Shown here in pieces: positions 33,801 through 45,964 of a stretch of 64,000 nt of DNA. The stretch is from Deroplatys truncata (taxonomy: Eukaryota; Arthropoda; Insecta; Mantodea; Mantidae): assembly GCA_030765065.1 (NCBI GenBank), contig CM060979.1, positions 15,715,001-15,779,000 of the forward strand, read 5' to 3'. A program made the translations under genes and the position numbers. The notes under the pieces are model-generated. The model worked only from the letters and a program-made list of their open reading frames with translations. It searched no databases and was not told the origin of the DNA. Positions within the stretch are counted from its first letter, which is position 1; every line of letters begins with the position of its first letter.

Positions 33801-34838
33801 ATATAGCATTCCACTTCTGAATACATGTGGCATTTTATTTCATGTTTCACATTTATAATTATTAAGTTTTTAAATTAATTAACTATAAATGAAAGCACGT
33901 TTGATTTCAGAGCATGAGAATAGCTTTTAAGCTCATTCTATATGTTTAATTGCATTTAATTCAACATGTTCATGCTTTTATGTTAATATATCAAATATGA
34001 CATTCATTGATATGCATATGTTAAAATAACATGGTTTAGAAAGCTGCAATACAACAAAATGTAATGGCAACAATTAGGTTCCGACAATGCGACTAGAAAA
34101 GGACAGCTATAGTTTGGTGTGTGTCCGACATAAGCTACCGTATACATCACAAAGCAGGCTTTGGAAACCTTGCAACGTTTTCTTTAGATTTATCGAGAAA
34201 CATGCCGGACCGTTGTGTGTAACATAGCAGGAAACAGAAGATTTTCCTTGGTAACCAACGGGTCCAGATAAGCAGGTATTGTTAAAAAGATCTTTAGATA
34301 GTAGAAAAAAATTTAAATAGTATGGCTTTAAATCAGGTAAACGAGGCGAGATTAAAAGAAAAACTTTACAAAACAAATCCACACACTTTAGATGTACTTA
34401 AAAATAACGTTCGTCAATAAATTGCTGCCATTTCTCAGAGGAACTGCAGTGTGTATTGGCCAATTTCTTAAGCAGGTGGCAGAAATGCTTGAACAACGAA
34501 GAGAGGCAGTTCCAACATCCCCTTGCTTGATATATGTGAGTAATTTACTTATGTTTTTAAGTGTTCAGGTTGTGTATGTTAGAAATAACTTACACGACAA
34601 ACCATAGTATATTTACTGCGTATTTTCTGTCAGTCGTACCGCCGACAATACAACCACTTCGCCGGCCGGCCGACCGCACGCCGCGAAAGCGGTCCCGCCA
34701 AGAATTGTTCACCCGATATAAGCAGGTTGAAAAAACAGCATGACACTAGATGTAGAAAGCGCAAACTTGGCCATGTGAAACTATCTTTGGTTTCATCTGG
34801 GATGTTAAAAATGCTGCCTAGCACGGATAGTTACAAAA
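33801..34838. other. No recognised feature
   Basis: About 1 kb with no repeat match. Contains a short GC-rich patch (CGGCCGGCCGACCGCACGCC, about 34662). Frames at 34107-34382 (minus) and 34392-34607 (plus) have no recognisable domains. Confidence 0.45.
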
Positions 34839-35395
34839 GGTAGATAGTCAAATCTTATAAACGAATCGTTATATGCTTGAAATTCCGTACTTTTCGCTTT
34901 ACAATAGTGAGTTATTTGCACTTCCAAAACTGAGAATTATTGGCATATTCTAACCAAGCGCAACGAATATCTCGGAAATGGTTAATTTCACAACACATTT
35001 ATTTCACATAAATGGTGTACGTGGGAGATCTACATTTTCTATGCAGTTAGCATTTGTCTGTCTCTTGTGGTTTACCAGTTGCATAAAATTATAGAAACTT
35101 CATAATGAATGAAGAATACTTTACAGGATATTCGCAGAAAATTCACATTTTATTATAGAAGGAAATATCGTAAACGCATGGTATTTGAATCAAAATCGTT
35201 GGAAATTTTTGAGAAAATAAAAAATAACGAAAACATTTCCTTATGGTGGAGTGTATGTAGGGGTATTCCTTTGAAAGTCTTCCTGTCGCATCTTTAGAAA
35301 ATACCTACAAAACTTGTATACCAAGCTTGGTATTACTCCGACTTTTCATTTTTGAGTTATGCCGTTCACACACACACACGGCCATTTATATATAT
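34839..35395 (-). repeat. M2 partial copy
   Basis: Diverged M2 body from GATAGTCAAATCTTATAAAC to the CA tract (CACACACACACACGGCCA), where a SINE-1 begins. Head missing. Confidence 0.7.
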
Positions 35396-35605
35396 TTTTT
35401 TTCGGGCGTAAAAATCCTTAGCGCGGCTTCCTTCGGAAGGGAAGTAAAGCCGGTGGTCCCGTGTCGTAGATTTACGGCACGTAAAAGAACCTCAAGCCTG
35501 ATAAAGAGGCCTCTGAGCAAAATTACCGGTCTTTCACACCCAATATAGAATGGGACGCTAAGAACCACAATAGTTAAAGAGCGTTCATAAATAAAACTCA
35601 AATTA
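35396..35605 (+). mobile_element. SINE-1, head truncated
   Basis: Begins TTTCGGGCGTAAAAATCC, so the tRNA-like head is missing (5' truncation), and ends in an AT-rich tail. Central block GTAGATTTACGGCACGTAAA is intact. Confidence 0.82.
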
Positions 35606-35720
35606 ATTAATGTGAATATTATAACTCAAAAACAAAAATCAGTATAAATTCCGAATTTCATATTAAATTCAGGAACGTGAAGATATTCTTCGTTAATAAA
35701 TAAACTTTCTAGATAAAAGT
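35606..35720 (+). repeat. Degraded M fragment
   Basis: ATAACTCAAAAACAAAAATC and the following phrase match the region downstream of the M TG tract; the rest is too diverged. Confidence 0.4.
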
Positions 35721-36255
35721 AGATCAGCGAATTTACAACACTCCCATTGTGCTCACTAGTTAAGACTTCGGTTTGATATCTTAGAGAGATAATGAGTGTT
35801 GAAGTTAACAGACTTAACATTGACAGGTTAGGACTTGAGGCATCGAGACACCTGTAACATTTTGGTGAAGACGAGCAGATTCCCGCCCCCCCCCTGCTAG
35901 TTGCACACACATGAACCTAATCCACGGATACGGAATCTGGTGTTATGAAAAATAATTGTTTCTCCAGCACAGACAGGATCTTCGTCTTGCATAAAGTGAT
36001 AATTGGCAATAGGTACTTTTTTCGGGCATATCGTCACTATCATTTCCAGAAATGATTACACTGTTGCCGAAATGAGTTCTCTCATGCAACCCGCTTCCTG
36101 CACATTTCTTTTTCCAAGGTATCAACTTTAATCCTTCCGCTCGGGGATTTCATCATTGATTCAGCAGAGAACCTGTTTTCGTTTGCGAAGCCCGCATTTC
36201 TTATTTCTTAGAAGTCTTCTGTCTAGCTGGCGCGTTGCTTGGCTACAATTTTATT
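35721..36255. other. No recognised feature
   Basis: No gene or repeat recognised. Confidence 0.45.
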
Positions 36256-36640
36256 TTCTTCACTGCTTGCATATTATAAGTAAGACACCCAAGAATTTCA
36301 ATACGGAGATTTCACCGGAAGCATAACTCAAAAACTCAAAGTTGGTTAAATGGGAAACTTGTTATTTAAGATCAGAGAAGGTATCGCATTCCACAGAAAA
36401 ATTCGATACCGAGATTTTACCGAAAATACATGTTATGAGAACTTCCTGAATCCAAAGAAGACCGTGTTTAGAAAAAATCTCAAAAAAAAACTCGAATAAA
36501 CATCAAACTTCAGTATCTTCCAAAGATGCAACACGAAGATTTTCAAGAAAATCCCCCAACTAAACTGTCCTTTACATGGAACATTTTTCGAATTTTTTGA
36601 TTTTCTAATGCTTGACACTAACGATTTTGATTAAAATATG
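36256..36640 (+). repeat. Two M head fragments
   Basis: A first short fragment (TATTATAAGTAAGACACCCA) is followed near 36378 by a second (AAGGTATCGCATTCCACAGA) that runs to GATTAAAATATG, where LINE sequence begins. Confidence 0.65.
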
Positions 36641-38250
36641 TTGTTCATCTAATGTGCAGGATTTTGATCCATAAATTTTTACCTTGCTAGCCAATATAAG
36701 TTGTGTATCTTCCCGTCTGGTACAGCTTTCCTCAATTCTGGGCATTCTAGTAGGTGTTCTCCATTTAAAATCTTGCCAGCATTGCAAATTTTACATGCTT
36801 TGTCATTCATAAAACCAAATCTATGTAGATGTTCCAGTCATGTCTAGTGGCTAATCTGAAGTGAGCAACGGCTTCTTTCCTTGGGACTTTTTTACTTTCT
36901 CTACTAAGTATAGTAAGTAGGGGAAGTATTGTATTCCACCCAAAAATTAGATACCGAGATTTCACCGGAAATATATGTTTTGAGACCCCCTGAATCCAAA
37001 AAAAATCATTTTTGGAAACATGTCCGTGTGTGTGTCTGTGTGTGTGTCTGTCTGTCTGTCTATCTGTCTGTCTGTCTGTCTGTCTGTGTGACTGTAAACA
37101 GCATAACTCAGAAACACACAGTCGGATAAACACCAAACTTGGTATTTAGGTTCAGTATCTTCCAGAGATGCGACACGAAGGTTTTCAAGAAAATCCCTCC
37201 ACTCCAGATTACCCTTTACGTAGACATTTTTCGAAAATTTTAATTTTCTCAAAAATGGCTGTAACAATTTTGATTAAAATATCATATTTTTATGATATTT
37301 TCATGACAAATAAAATGTATATCTTGAATTTTCTGGGTATGTCTCCAAAAGTATTCTTCATTGTGAACGACTTTTGCATAACTGGTAAACCATAAGAGAT
37401 AGACCAAATTTTACTACACAAAAAATGTAAATCGCCTTAAAATACACAATTTATGTCATATACATTTTTTTTTGTTCAGTGAACCATTTTCGAGATATTG
37501 CTTGTTATTCCCTTAAATTTTTCAATACTTATTTTCTCAAATGGGTATTCGTTATTCATTTTTTTTTGTGTTGGATATGCAAAGAGTATTAATCTGTGGC
37601 AAAGAAAATGGTGCTGCACCTAGCAACCAGCTATTAAGAGATATGTCTATGCTTAAAGGCTACTGTATCTCTATATTGCCCTTGCAAATACAAAACAAGG
37701 GGAACATAGTACGCCTTAAGCGATAGTCAAATATTTTTAGAACTGGTCGCTATGTGTAAAATGTAATTCTCTTTGCATGTGAAAAGATCGTTTCTGCAAA
37801 TGTTTATCTCGATTAATATGAAATATATGGAGAATAAAAGTTTGTAAAAATAGTTTGTACAAGAGTAGAGAAAGTCATGTGAGTGTAACACATCAATTTT
37901 TTTATTTTATGTTGGAGTAATTTTTGTTAGTAGTTTCCTTTTGAATATTATATTGGTATTTTTGTTCTATATTAATTTTGACATTTTTTAGTTTCATATA
38001 TAGTTCACAAGACTTTATAGATTTTGAATATTACACTGCACCCTTTTTCGCCAGAAAGTCTGCTGTCTCGGTACCATTCACTCCCACATGTGCTGGTATC
38101 CACAGTAATATTATCTGCTGAAATTTTGTTTGGAGTAATCTATAATAAGATCTCACAACCTTAATATTATAAGATTCATCTGGACTATCACATCGTTCTA
38201 TTGCTGGAATGGCAGAAACTGAGTCTGTGAGAACAACTGATTAAACTGAT
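36641..38250 (-). pseudogene. LINE C-terminus with RNase H, split by M1
   Basis: On the minus strand from 38250: SVVLTDSVSAIPAIERCDSP then ILLWIPAHVGVNG and ETADFLAKKGA, an RNase H domain of LINE type with TDS and WIPAHVG motifs. After an M1 insertion (36894-37895) the end follows: VPRKEAVAHFRLATRHD, then CKICNAG and EHLLECPEL shifted in frame, a zinc-knuckle-like C-x2-C...H-x4-C tail. Stops and frameshifts are present. This is a different LINE from the one at 10-12 kb, where no RNase H was seen. Confidence 0.8.
36894..37895 (+). mobile_element. Complete M1, inserted in a LINE
   Basis: Head ACTTTCTCTACTAAGTATAG after a T-run; tail TAACACATCAATTTTTTT. Long-tail subtype. Carries TG repeats followed by a (GTCT)n stretch at 37040-37088. 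The T-run target corresponds to lysine codons of the LINE. Confidence 0.88.
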
Positions 38251-38792
38251 TTGATTAAAATATGACATATAATAAAGATATTACGTGACAAATAAAATGT
38301 ATATCTTGAATTTTCTGGGAATGACCGTGAAGTCCTCTTCATTCGGAAGGAATTTTGTATAACCTTGTATAACTGGTAAACGTTAAACGAAAATGTACTA
38401 CACAAAAAATGCAAGTTTCTTTAAAAAAACGAAATTTATTTCAAATAACTTTTTTATGGCATCAGCCATTCCCGAAACATCCCTTATTAATGGTTTGAAT
38501 TCAACGTTTAGCCAGTTTTTTTTAAAGTCACGTCGATTTTCAGTTGTTTCTCGCGATGTCATGGAAACAGTATAAAATTTTAAGGCCAGCATATAGCGTC
38601 CAGTTGTTAAACATTTGACTATCGCTGTTCTCGTTGTATCTATAACGAAATGTGTAATGTAGTTGTTTCTGGTAAGGTTTATCTCGATTAAAACGAAGTA
38701 GGAAAATAAACTTCCTTAAAAATAATTTGTATACCCACTAATAAACGATAGAGGGTAGAGAAAGCCATGCGAATGTAACACATAAGATTTTT
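38251..38792 (+). mobile_element. M2, head missing
   Basis: Begins GATTTGATTAAAATATGACA and ends AATGTAACACATAAGATTTTT. Contains the uninterrupted TTTTAAGGCCAGCATATAGC region. Confidence 0.8.
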
Positions 38793-39477
38793 ATCTTCCC
38801 TAATTGTTACCTATAGCTAGCGGTGAAAGTATTGCATTCCACTTAAAAATTCGACACCGAGATTTCACCGAAAGCATAACTTGAAAACAAAAAGGCGGTT
38901 GAATACGGTACTTGATGTTTATATTCAGCATCTTCCAAGAATGCGACATGAAGATTTCCAAGAAAATCCCTAAATCATGGCTCTAACGATTTTGAAACAA
39001 ATACTGCTTAAATGGCTAATAAAATGTACACATATGTTGTATTTTCTAGGAATAGCCTGTGAAGCCCTCTTCATTCTGAATGATTTTTATGTAACTGGTA
39101 AACGGTAGGAGTTAACAAAATCTTGCTACACAAAAAAAGAAATGTAGATTTCGTTAAAGCACACAATTTATACCAAATAATTTTTGTGGCATTAACCATT
39201 TCCGAGATATTCTTTGTTATTGGTTTGAAGGTTGAAATTATTTTTTCACGTGGTTCATTGATATTCGTTTTAAACCATCACAGAGCGTTCTGCTTTTTTT
39301 AAAAATCTATCCATTTAGTCTAATGTATTCTTCTTATATCTAAAACGAAATGTGTAAATGTATAACGAAATTTATCTCGATTAACAAGAAGTAGACAGGA
39401 GAATAAGATTTTGTAAAAATAGTGTATGGAAGTGTGAGTAGAGAAAGTAATGTGAACAGAATGCATAAGGTTTTTTA
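38793..39477 (+). repeat. Degraded M (M3)
   Basis: Recognisable from GTATTGCATTCCACTTAAAA to AATGCATAAGGTTTTTT, without a TG tract. More diverged than M1 and M2. Confidence 0.65.
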
Positions 39478-39756
39478 ATGACAACAAGAAAGTTATGTCT
39501 GCATGTTATTCAGCCAAGACTGTTGCTTTGAATGCAAGTGTGAGCACCGGAAGGTTGGATGGTAATTTGTGAAGGAAATTGGGAGTTTTTGGAATGTTCG
39601 CGGCCTCCCATTCACATTCGGTTGTTCCTCCCACATCAAAGTCAACATTTGCGGTTTACCGAATACATCCATATATGTACCTGTTATTTGACAAGTACTG
39701 CCGCAAGTGGTTTACCCACATCAGGCATTTGACATTTAACATGCACGTATGGGGCT

Positions 39757-40158
39757 GATTGCCGAGGGAGATGGCTCGCATCCGGGAGGTCCTGGGTTCG
39801 TTTCCCGTCGACCGCTCACTCTCACATTGCGCTTTTCGTGGGGCGGTTTCTCATCTACCACGAGTTTCTTTCCATAACTTCCCTTTCATCCCACATTCTT
39901 CTCCTTCAGGTGAGCTTCTAGGTTTCCTGGTGTGTAGCGGTGCCGGACAGATGTCGTGGATGCTTTGTCGAAGGAAACAGGGCCGCGTGGGCAGCTCCAG
40001 CAAGTGGGAAGGGAACTGTTAGAGACTTCGACGCGTCTCTGCGGCCTGTCTGCCTGCGACTTGTAGCCTCCTGTGATTCCTTCATTTCATCCCTTTCTCC
40101 TGAGGGTGGTAGCTACAATAGATCTCTTAGGTCGCAGTGCGCAGTGGAACTGGTTTAA
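39757..40158 (+). mobile_element. SINE-2 copy
   Basis: Head CCGAGGGAGATGGCTCGCAT (A-box-like) and GGTCCTGGGTTCGTTTCCC (B-box-like) about 30 bp later. Body is GC-rich (GGGGCGGTTTCTCATCTACC). A related head lies at 49930-49985 on the minus strand. The 3' end is set only by the composition change. The overlapping open frames here are unlikely to be genes. Confidence 0.6.
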
Positions 40159-40960
40159 ACATAGATGCCTATATCATTGCGTTTTAGTGTACTTAGAATA
40201 AGGAGGATCCTTGTCAAAAATAGTGAAAATTTAAAAACTAATGTTTTGCATAATAAAATAATATGAATTGTAAACTACAAGAAAACATAGCTTCCCCCCT
40301 TGACGTATTTAAACCAATCAACTGAAGCTCCATAAATGGACAGTCGCATGCTTAGACACGCCCAGGTTTAAACCTTTGTTTTCTCGCAAATCTTACCCAA
40401 AATGCTTCACATGATGCTATGTTTTACTAATGTGCTTCCCAATTTTTGTAGTAGTACCTCTCAAAATTACATTAAAAAGTATCGTATATTTTTTAAAACA
40501 ATCTTCTAATTTTGAGAAAGAAATTAACTTTTGAAATATCAAGAATTTTAGGGTACAAAATGTATTACTTTTTTCTACAATAATTAGGGATTAATATAAA
40601 AAATTACATTTATAGATTTGAAGAATATGAATTTTTAATGTGTTTATTCTTAAGAAAGCATCTCGTGGAACATTTTTAATAGAACATTGAATTTACACAA
40701 TTAAGAATTCATATTTAATAACCTTGCTAGCTGGAGTTTTGAAACACAATAACAATATTGTTGTTATTGTGTGCAATAAATTTCTTAAATTTCAAAATAG
40801 ATCTAGCATGCTGTGGGTATTCCAAATTTCACTAATATATTAGCATAAAGTAATCACAGTAGTGTTCTTATTGTTCTTCATTTTATGCCACTGAACATCT
40901 GTCTGTTCATTGCTTACGTTGTTTGTGTATACTGCATGTAATTTTCTTGAAATTTTAATT
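40159..40960. other. No recognised feature
   Basis: Very AT-rich. Includes a short inverted repeat, ACAATAACAACAATATTGTTGTTATTGT around 40750-40775, written here as arms ACAATAACA and TGTTATTGT. Confidence 0.45.
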
Positions 40961-41001
40961 TTCTTCCTCTACCATTGCATTCCACCCAAAAATTCTATGT
41001 T

Positions 41002-41051
<50 letters not shown>

Positions 41052-41281
41052 CAGCGTAACTAAAAAACGCAAAATCGCTTCATACCAAAATTGTTATTTA
41101 AATTCAGTATCTTTCAAGCATGCAAGATGGAAGATTTTTACTCTCTTTACTACGTATAGTAAGTAGGGGAAATATTGTATTCCACCCAAAAATTCGATAC
41201 CCAGATTTCACCAGAAATACATGTTTTGAGACCTCCTGAATCCCAAAAAACATTTTTGGAAACATGTCCGTGTGTGTGTGT

Positions 41282-41350
<69 letters not shown>

Positions 41351-42290
41351 CAGCATAACTCTGAAACGAACAGTCCGATAAGCACCAAACGTGGTATTTA
41401 GATTCAGTATCTTCCAGAGCTGCGACACGAAGGATTTCAAGAAAATCCCCAACCCATACTACACTTTACATGGAACATTTTTCGAAAAGTTTAATTTTCT
41501 CAAAAATGACTCTAACGATTTTGATTAAAATATCATATGTTTAAGATATTGTCATGACAAATGAAATGTATATCTCGAATTTTCTGGGAATGTCTCCAAA
41601 AGTATTCTTCATTGTGAACGACTTTTGCATAACTGGTAAACCATAAACCACAAAATTTTACTACACAAAAAAATGTAGATCGCGTTAAAATACACAATTT
41701 ATGTCATATACATTTTTTTTGTTGAGTGAACCGTTTTCGAGATATTGCTTGTTATTCCCTTAAATTTTTCAATACTTATACTTTTTCTCAAATTCGTTAT
41801 TCATTTTTTTATGTCCTGGACATGCAAAGAGAATGGAATACTCCACATAGCAACCAGCGTTAAAATATTTGACTATCGCTTAAAACCTAGCAATTCCCCT
41901 TGCATCTACAAGAAAATTAGCAATAAGATTAACATCTCGATTAACATGAAGCATATGGAGTATAAGCGTTTGTAAAAATAGTTTGTACCAGAGTAGAGAA
42001 AGTCATGTGAGTGTAACACATCAGATTTTTCAAGAAAATTCCCCCATGTAAAGTACGATTTACATGGAAAAATGTTTTGTTTTTTTTGTTGTTTTATTTA
42101 AAACAGCTCTATCAATTTTGATTAAAATGTCATATGTTTAACATGTTAGCATGCGAAATAAAGATCTGTCTCAAATAACATGAAGTAAGTAGATCTATAA
42201 GCGTTCGTGAAGTATAGATTATAGAAGTTATATACAAATAAACGATTTTGGGAAAGCGAGTGTAACACAACGTAATTCTTTAGATAATAA
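40961..42290 (+). repeat. Old M copy interrupted by M1
   Basis: Outer pieces 40961-41139 and 42026-42290 join at 'gaagatttttcaagaaaattc', a sequence continuous in other copies. A (TG)n of about 40 bp lies at 41010-41048. The outer copy is diverged; the inner copy is young. Confidence 0.8.
41140..42026 (+). mobile_element. M1 nested in an old M copy
   Basis: Head ACTCTCTTTACTACGTATAG to tail TAACACATCAGATTTTT, inserted in the T-run of GATTTTTCAAG. Carries the longest pure dinucleotide tract of the window, about 80 bp of TG at 41266-41348. Confidence 0.88.
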
Positions 42291-42299
42291 GAAATAAGG

Positions 42300-42560
42300 A
42301 AAATGTTTCCATCCTTAAAAAGTTGCCGGACTTAAATGCCATTTTCATAGTTATATGGAATTTAGTTTTTGAGTTATCATGCTCTCTCTCTCTCTCTCAC
42401 GCACACACACATAAATATACAATCATACATACATACCTATGTATACGCACACGAGGCCCTTTCTTAAAAACTTATCGTCTTAATTCAGAGACTTCATAAA
42501 CTTGTATTTCCGGTTAAAAGGTGAGAATCTTGGGTCGGATACAGTATTCCTTTTACTTTA
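42300..42560 (-). repeat. Degraded M head with (CT)n and (CA)n
   Basis: TTGAGTTATCATGCTCTCTC, a CT run, CACACACACA, then TTGTATTTCCGGTTAAAAGG match the M head reversed. Confidence 0.65.
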
Positions 42561-42926
42561 CGTAAGAAACAAGGACCAATAATAAAAGAGAGACAGAGAG
42601 AGAGAAAAAAAAGGGGGAAAGACCGCAATTAAAACCCACGCTATTCTGGACTCCATTCTGTCTAAATGGACATATTTGTGCCTCGTCTTCGAACACTCGA
42701 CAAGAAAAGGATTTTTCATCAACTTCCGACCTGGGTAGTATTAATGTGACCCTAAATAAATGAAAGAAATCAATACAGCAAGACATTTTATTGAACTTTA
42801 GTTGCTTATTGGAGGGGTTCAAATCGCTCTGCCGTTTTTGATTGGTTCTCTTTGCATCTAATTTTCTAGGCATGTTGCTTACTTAGAAGCAAAGTGCTGG
42901 TTTGTTGTTACCGCAGATAAATTTTT
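42561..42926. other. Unassigned; GA-rich start
   Basis: Begins with an AGAGAGACAGAGAGAGAG stretch. A 106-codon minus-strand frame spans it but is low in recognisable features and partly encoded by the GA run, so it is not called. Confidence 0.45.
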
Positions 42927-43828
42927 ACTTTCCCTACTACGTATAGTAAGTAAGGGAAGTATTGTATTCCACCCAGAAATTCGATACCGAGATTTCACCG
43001 GAAATATATGTTTTGAGACCCCCTGAATCCAAAAAAAAGCATTTTTGGAAACATGTCCGTGTGTGTGTGTCTGTCTGTGTGTCTGTGAACAGCATAACTC
43101 AGAAACGAACAGTCGGATAAACACCAAACTTGGTATTTAGGTTCAGTATCTTCCAGAGATGTGACACGAAGGTTTTCAAGAAAATCCTCCCACCCTAGAC
43201 TACCCTTTACATGAAACATTTTTCGAAAATCTTAAGTTTCTCAAAAATGGCTCTAACGATTTTGATTAAAATATCATATGTTTAAGATATTTTCATGACA
43301 AATAAAATGTATATCTTGAATTTTCTGGGAATGTCTCCAAAAGTTTTCTTCATTCTGAACGACTTTTGCATAACTGCTAAACCATGAGATAGACAAACTT
43401 TTACTATACAAAAAATGTAGATCGCGTTAAAATACACAATTTATGTCATATACGTTTTTGTTGTTGAGTGACCATTTTCGAGATATTGCTTGCTATTCCC
43501 TTAAATTTTTCAATACTTATTTTCTCAAATGGGAATTCGTTATTCATTTTTTGTCTTGGATATGCAAAGAGTATTAATCTGTGGGAAAGGGAATGGTGCT
43601 GCACCTAGCAACCAGCTATTAAGAGATATGTATGTGCTTAAAGGCTACTGTATTTCTATATTACCTTATAAATATATATTCCCCTTATATCTACAAGAAA
43701 ATTAGCAATAAGATAGAGTCTGCAAATGTTTATCTTAATTAACATGAAGTAGATGGAGAATAAGCGTTTGTATAAATAGTTTGTACAAGAGTAGAGAAAG
43801 TCATGTGAGTGTAACACATCAGATTTTT
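42927..43828 (+). mobile_element. Complete M1, reference copy
   Basis: 902 bp. Head ACTTTCCCTACTACGTATAG; short TG/TCTG tract; TTGAGTGACCATTTTCGAGA block; long-tail block GGTGCTGCACCTAGCAACCA; subterminal AGTAGAGAAAGT; hairpin arms ATGTG and CACAT; terminal CAGATTTTTT. T-runs at both edges. Confidence 0.9.
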
Positions 43829-43935
43829 TAAGATCTGAAGCTACCAGGAATGACTGAGCCAGACAGACTAAGAAATGTGGATATCAGAGAACAGCCACAT
43901 ATAATCGAGGAAATAGAGAAATACCACAAAAATCT

Positions 43936-44756
43936 TGTGTTACATTCACATGTCTTTCAATAATATTCGCTTATTAGTGGGTGTATACGTATCACTCTTA
44001 CGAAAGTTTATTTTCCTATCTACTTCAATTTATCGAGATAAACCTTTCTAGAAATAACTCCATTACAAATTTCATTATAGATACAAACGGAATAGCGACA
44101 GTCAAACATTTTAGAACTTCACGATATACTATACATTGACTGAAAATTCCATACTCTTTCCACGACATCACGAGAAAGAACTGAAAATCGACAGGAATTA
44201 AAATAATGATTAAGTACTGAATAATTTGAACCAACAATAATGACTATTTCGCAAATGGCTTAAGTTGCAAAAAAGGTATTTGAAATAAATTGTATGTTTA
44301 AAGAGATCTATATTTTTTGCATTTAAGGTGTTATACAAGATTAATTAAATTTCTTTCCCAATGAAGCGAACTTCACAGGTTATTCCCAGAAAATTCAAGA
44401 TATGCATTTAATTTGTTTTGTAAATATATTTAATATATGGTATTTAATCTAAATCGATAGAGCAATTTTCGACAAAATCGAAAATTTCGAAAAAATGCTC
44501 AATGTAAAGGGTAGTTGGGGTGGGGGGGGGTTAATTTACAATCTTAGTATCGCATCTTTGGAAGATATTTACTGAACCAAGTTTGGTATTTATCCGACAA
44601 TTCGTTTTTGAATTATGTTCGACACACACACAAACGGTCACTTTTTGTAAAAATGCTTTTTTAGAATTCAGGGGACCTCAAAACATATTTCCGGTGAAAT
44701 ATCGGTATTGAACTTCTGTGTGGAATACAAAATTTTGCCTAAGAGAAAGTAAAAAT
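43936..44756 (-). mobile_element. M2 inserted in a LINE
   Basis: Tail AATCTTGTGTTACATTCACA in an A-run (CACAAAAA) of the LINE; head ends GCCTAAGAGAAAGTAAAAA. Diverged but full-length, with almost no CA expansion. Confidence 0.8.
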
Positions 44757-44785
44757 GAAAAAAAAACATGTACTAAAATGAAATT

Positions 44786-44992
44786 GAGTTTTATTTAGGG
44801 ACGCTGTTTAACTGCCGTGATTCTTAGCGCCCTTTTCTATATTGGGCGTGAAATATCGGAAATTTTGCTCAGAGGCCTAAGATATCAGGCTTGATGATCT
44901 TTTACGTGCCGTTTTATTTCCCTTCCGAAGGAAGCCATGCTAAGGATTTTTACGTCCGAAAAAAATCTATCGCCCTCCCCGGGTTTGCGATG
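44786..44992 (-). mobile_element. SINE-1 copy with internal deletion
   Basis: 3' end TTGAGTTTTATTTAGGGACG; central ATCTTTTACGTGCCG is then joined to TTTTATTTCCCTTCCGAAGG, skipping about 25 bp present in other copies. Head mostly missing. Confidence 0.8.
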
Positions 44993-45115
44993 GATTACCT
45001 CCTTCCAGACTTGCTAAGCAAGCATTGCTTTATAGACCTTTTAGAAACAGAGGAATTGGACGACCTCGAAGAAGATGGAGGGATCAATTTGAACATTTGA
45101 ACAGTTCGTCTGAAC

Positions 45116-45964
45116 CTAAAGTGTGTTTTAGATGAAGAAGACCTTCTAATTTTTCTCCACATGCCTTTTTCACAGTGACAGGTTGCTCACTTGGACAGAA
45201 GCGGTTAGTAAACCAAAGTTACCGCACGGCGGTTGCTACGGACACATGCATGTTCTTGCACGCGTAACAACAATTTAACGACCGAATTATTAAGACGTAC
45301 AAAACAAACAAATGAACGTCATAATGAGAGGAAGAGCCCGTTGGTATGGAGGGCGCAACAGACGGTATTGTCGAGGCAACTTCCGGCAATTTCCTGCAAG
45401 GATGCGACCAGGCGGAAAAATTTATCACTACCGCCATCTCTCAGTACCAGAGCGGTGTAATTTATAAACATTTACCTCCGGTAAACACCAGGGAGGGGGC
45501 CCATAAGACCCAGGCATCATATTAAGTTATTTCCATCATCGCTATTATCATTTTTCGGAACCCACCACTATAATCCACCAACCCTAAAGGTTTTTTTTTC
45601 TATCAGGCCTCGCTGGTTGTGGAACAGGGACGGATAAGACGGAAATTGGTTACAATTATTCGCCGGGTTTTAATGTGAGGTTAGGATAATGATGTTGAAG
45701 GATCACCTGGTGGTGTGGAGCCCTTCGGAACAACTTAGGGTAACTTCGGGTCAAACTAAAGCAGTTAGTGCGGTAATTCCCAGTGAATTGCATACCTGGA
45801 ATCGATGTTTGTGCGTTTGGCAACTGCTAAGGAGAACCCTCAAAGGAAGACGAGGTGTTTGTATCTCTGCTGCCAGAGTTGGTCATTTTAACTGGTCCTC
45901 ATGATTCCACTGGATTCTCTTGTTTCTTCTTATTAATTGAGTTGTAGGCATAAGTAGGACGCAA
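45116..45964. other. No recognised feature
   Basis: Mixed-composition sequence. Short frames at 45233-45460 and 45689-45904 have no recognisable domains. Confidence 0.4.

Larger units (their letters stand above)
43829..45115 (+). pseudogene. LINE reverse-transcriptase C-terminus, split by M2 and SINE-1
   Basis: 43830-43935 encodes DRLRNVDIREQPHIIEEIEK, matching the region before the W-x-x-H-V-x-R-M motif in one insect LINE type. An M2 (43936-44756) and a SINE-1 (44786-44992) follow. Coding then resumes at about 45000: LPPSRLAKQALLYRP, then GIGRPRRRWRDQFEHLN, the characteristic G-R-P-R-x-R-W-x-D-Q end. The LINE at 50.0-50.7 kb has a related end. The part carrying catalysis is absent. Confidence 0.75.

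Noticed and set aside
42553-42873. 106-codon minus-strand frame
   Set aside because: The C-terminal part is encoded by a GA-rich run and no domain or homologue is recognisable. Chance is likelier.
44891-45100. 69-codon frame with an acidic C-terminus
   Set aside because: It is the wrong frame of the LINE tail; the adjacent frame gives the recognisable G-R-P-R-R-R-W-R-D-Q motif.
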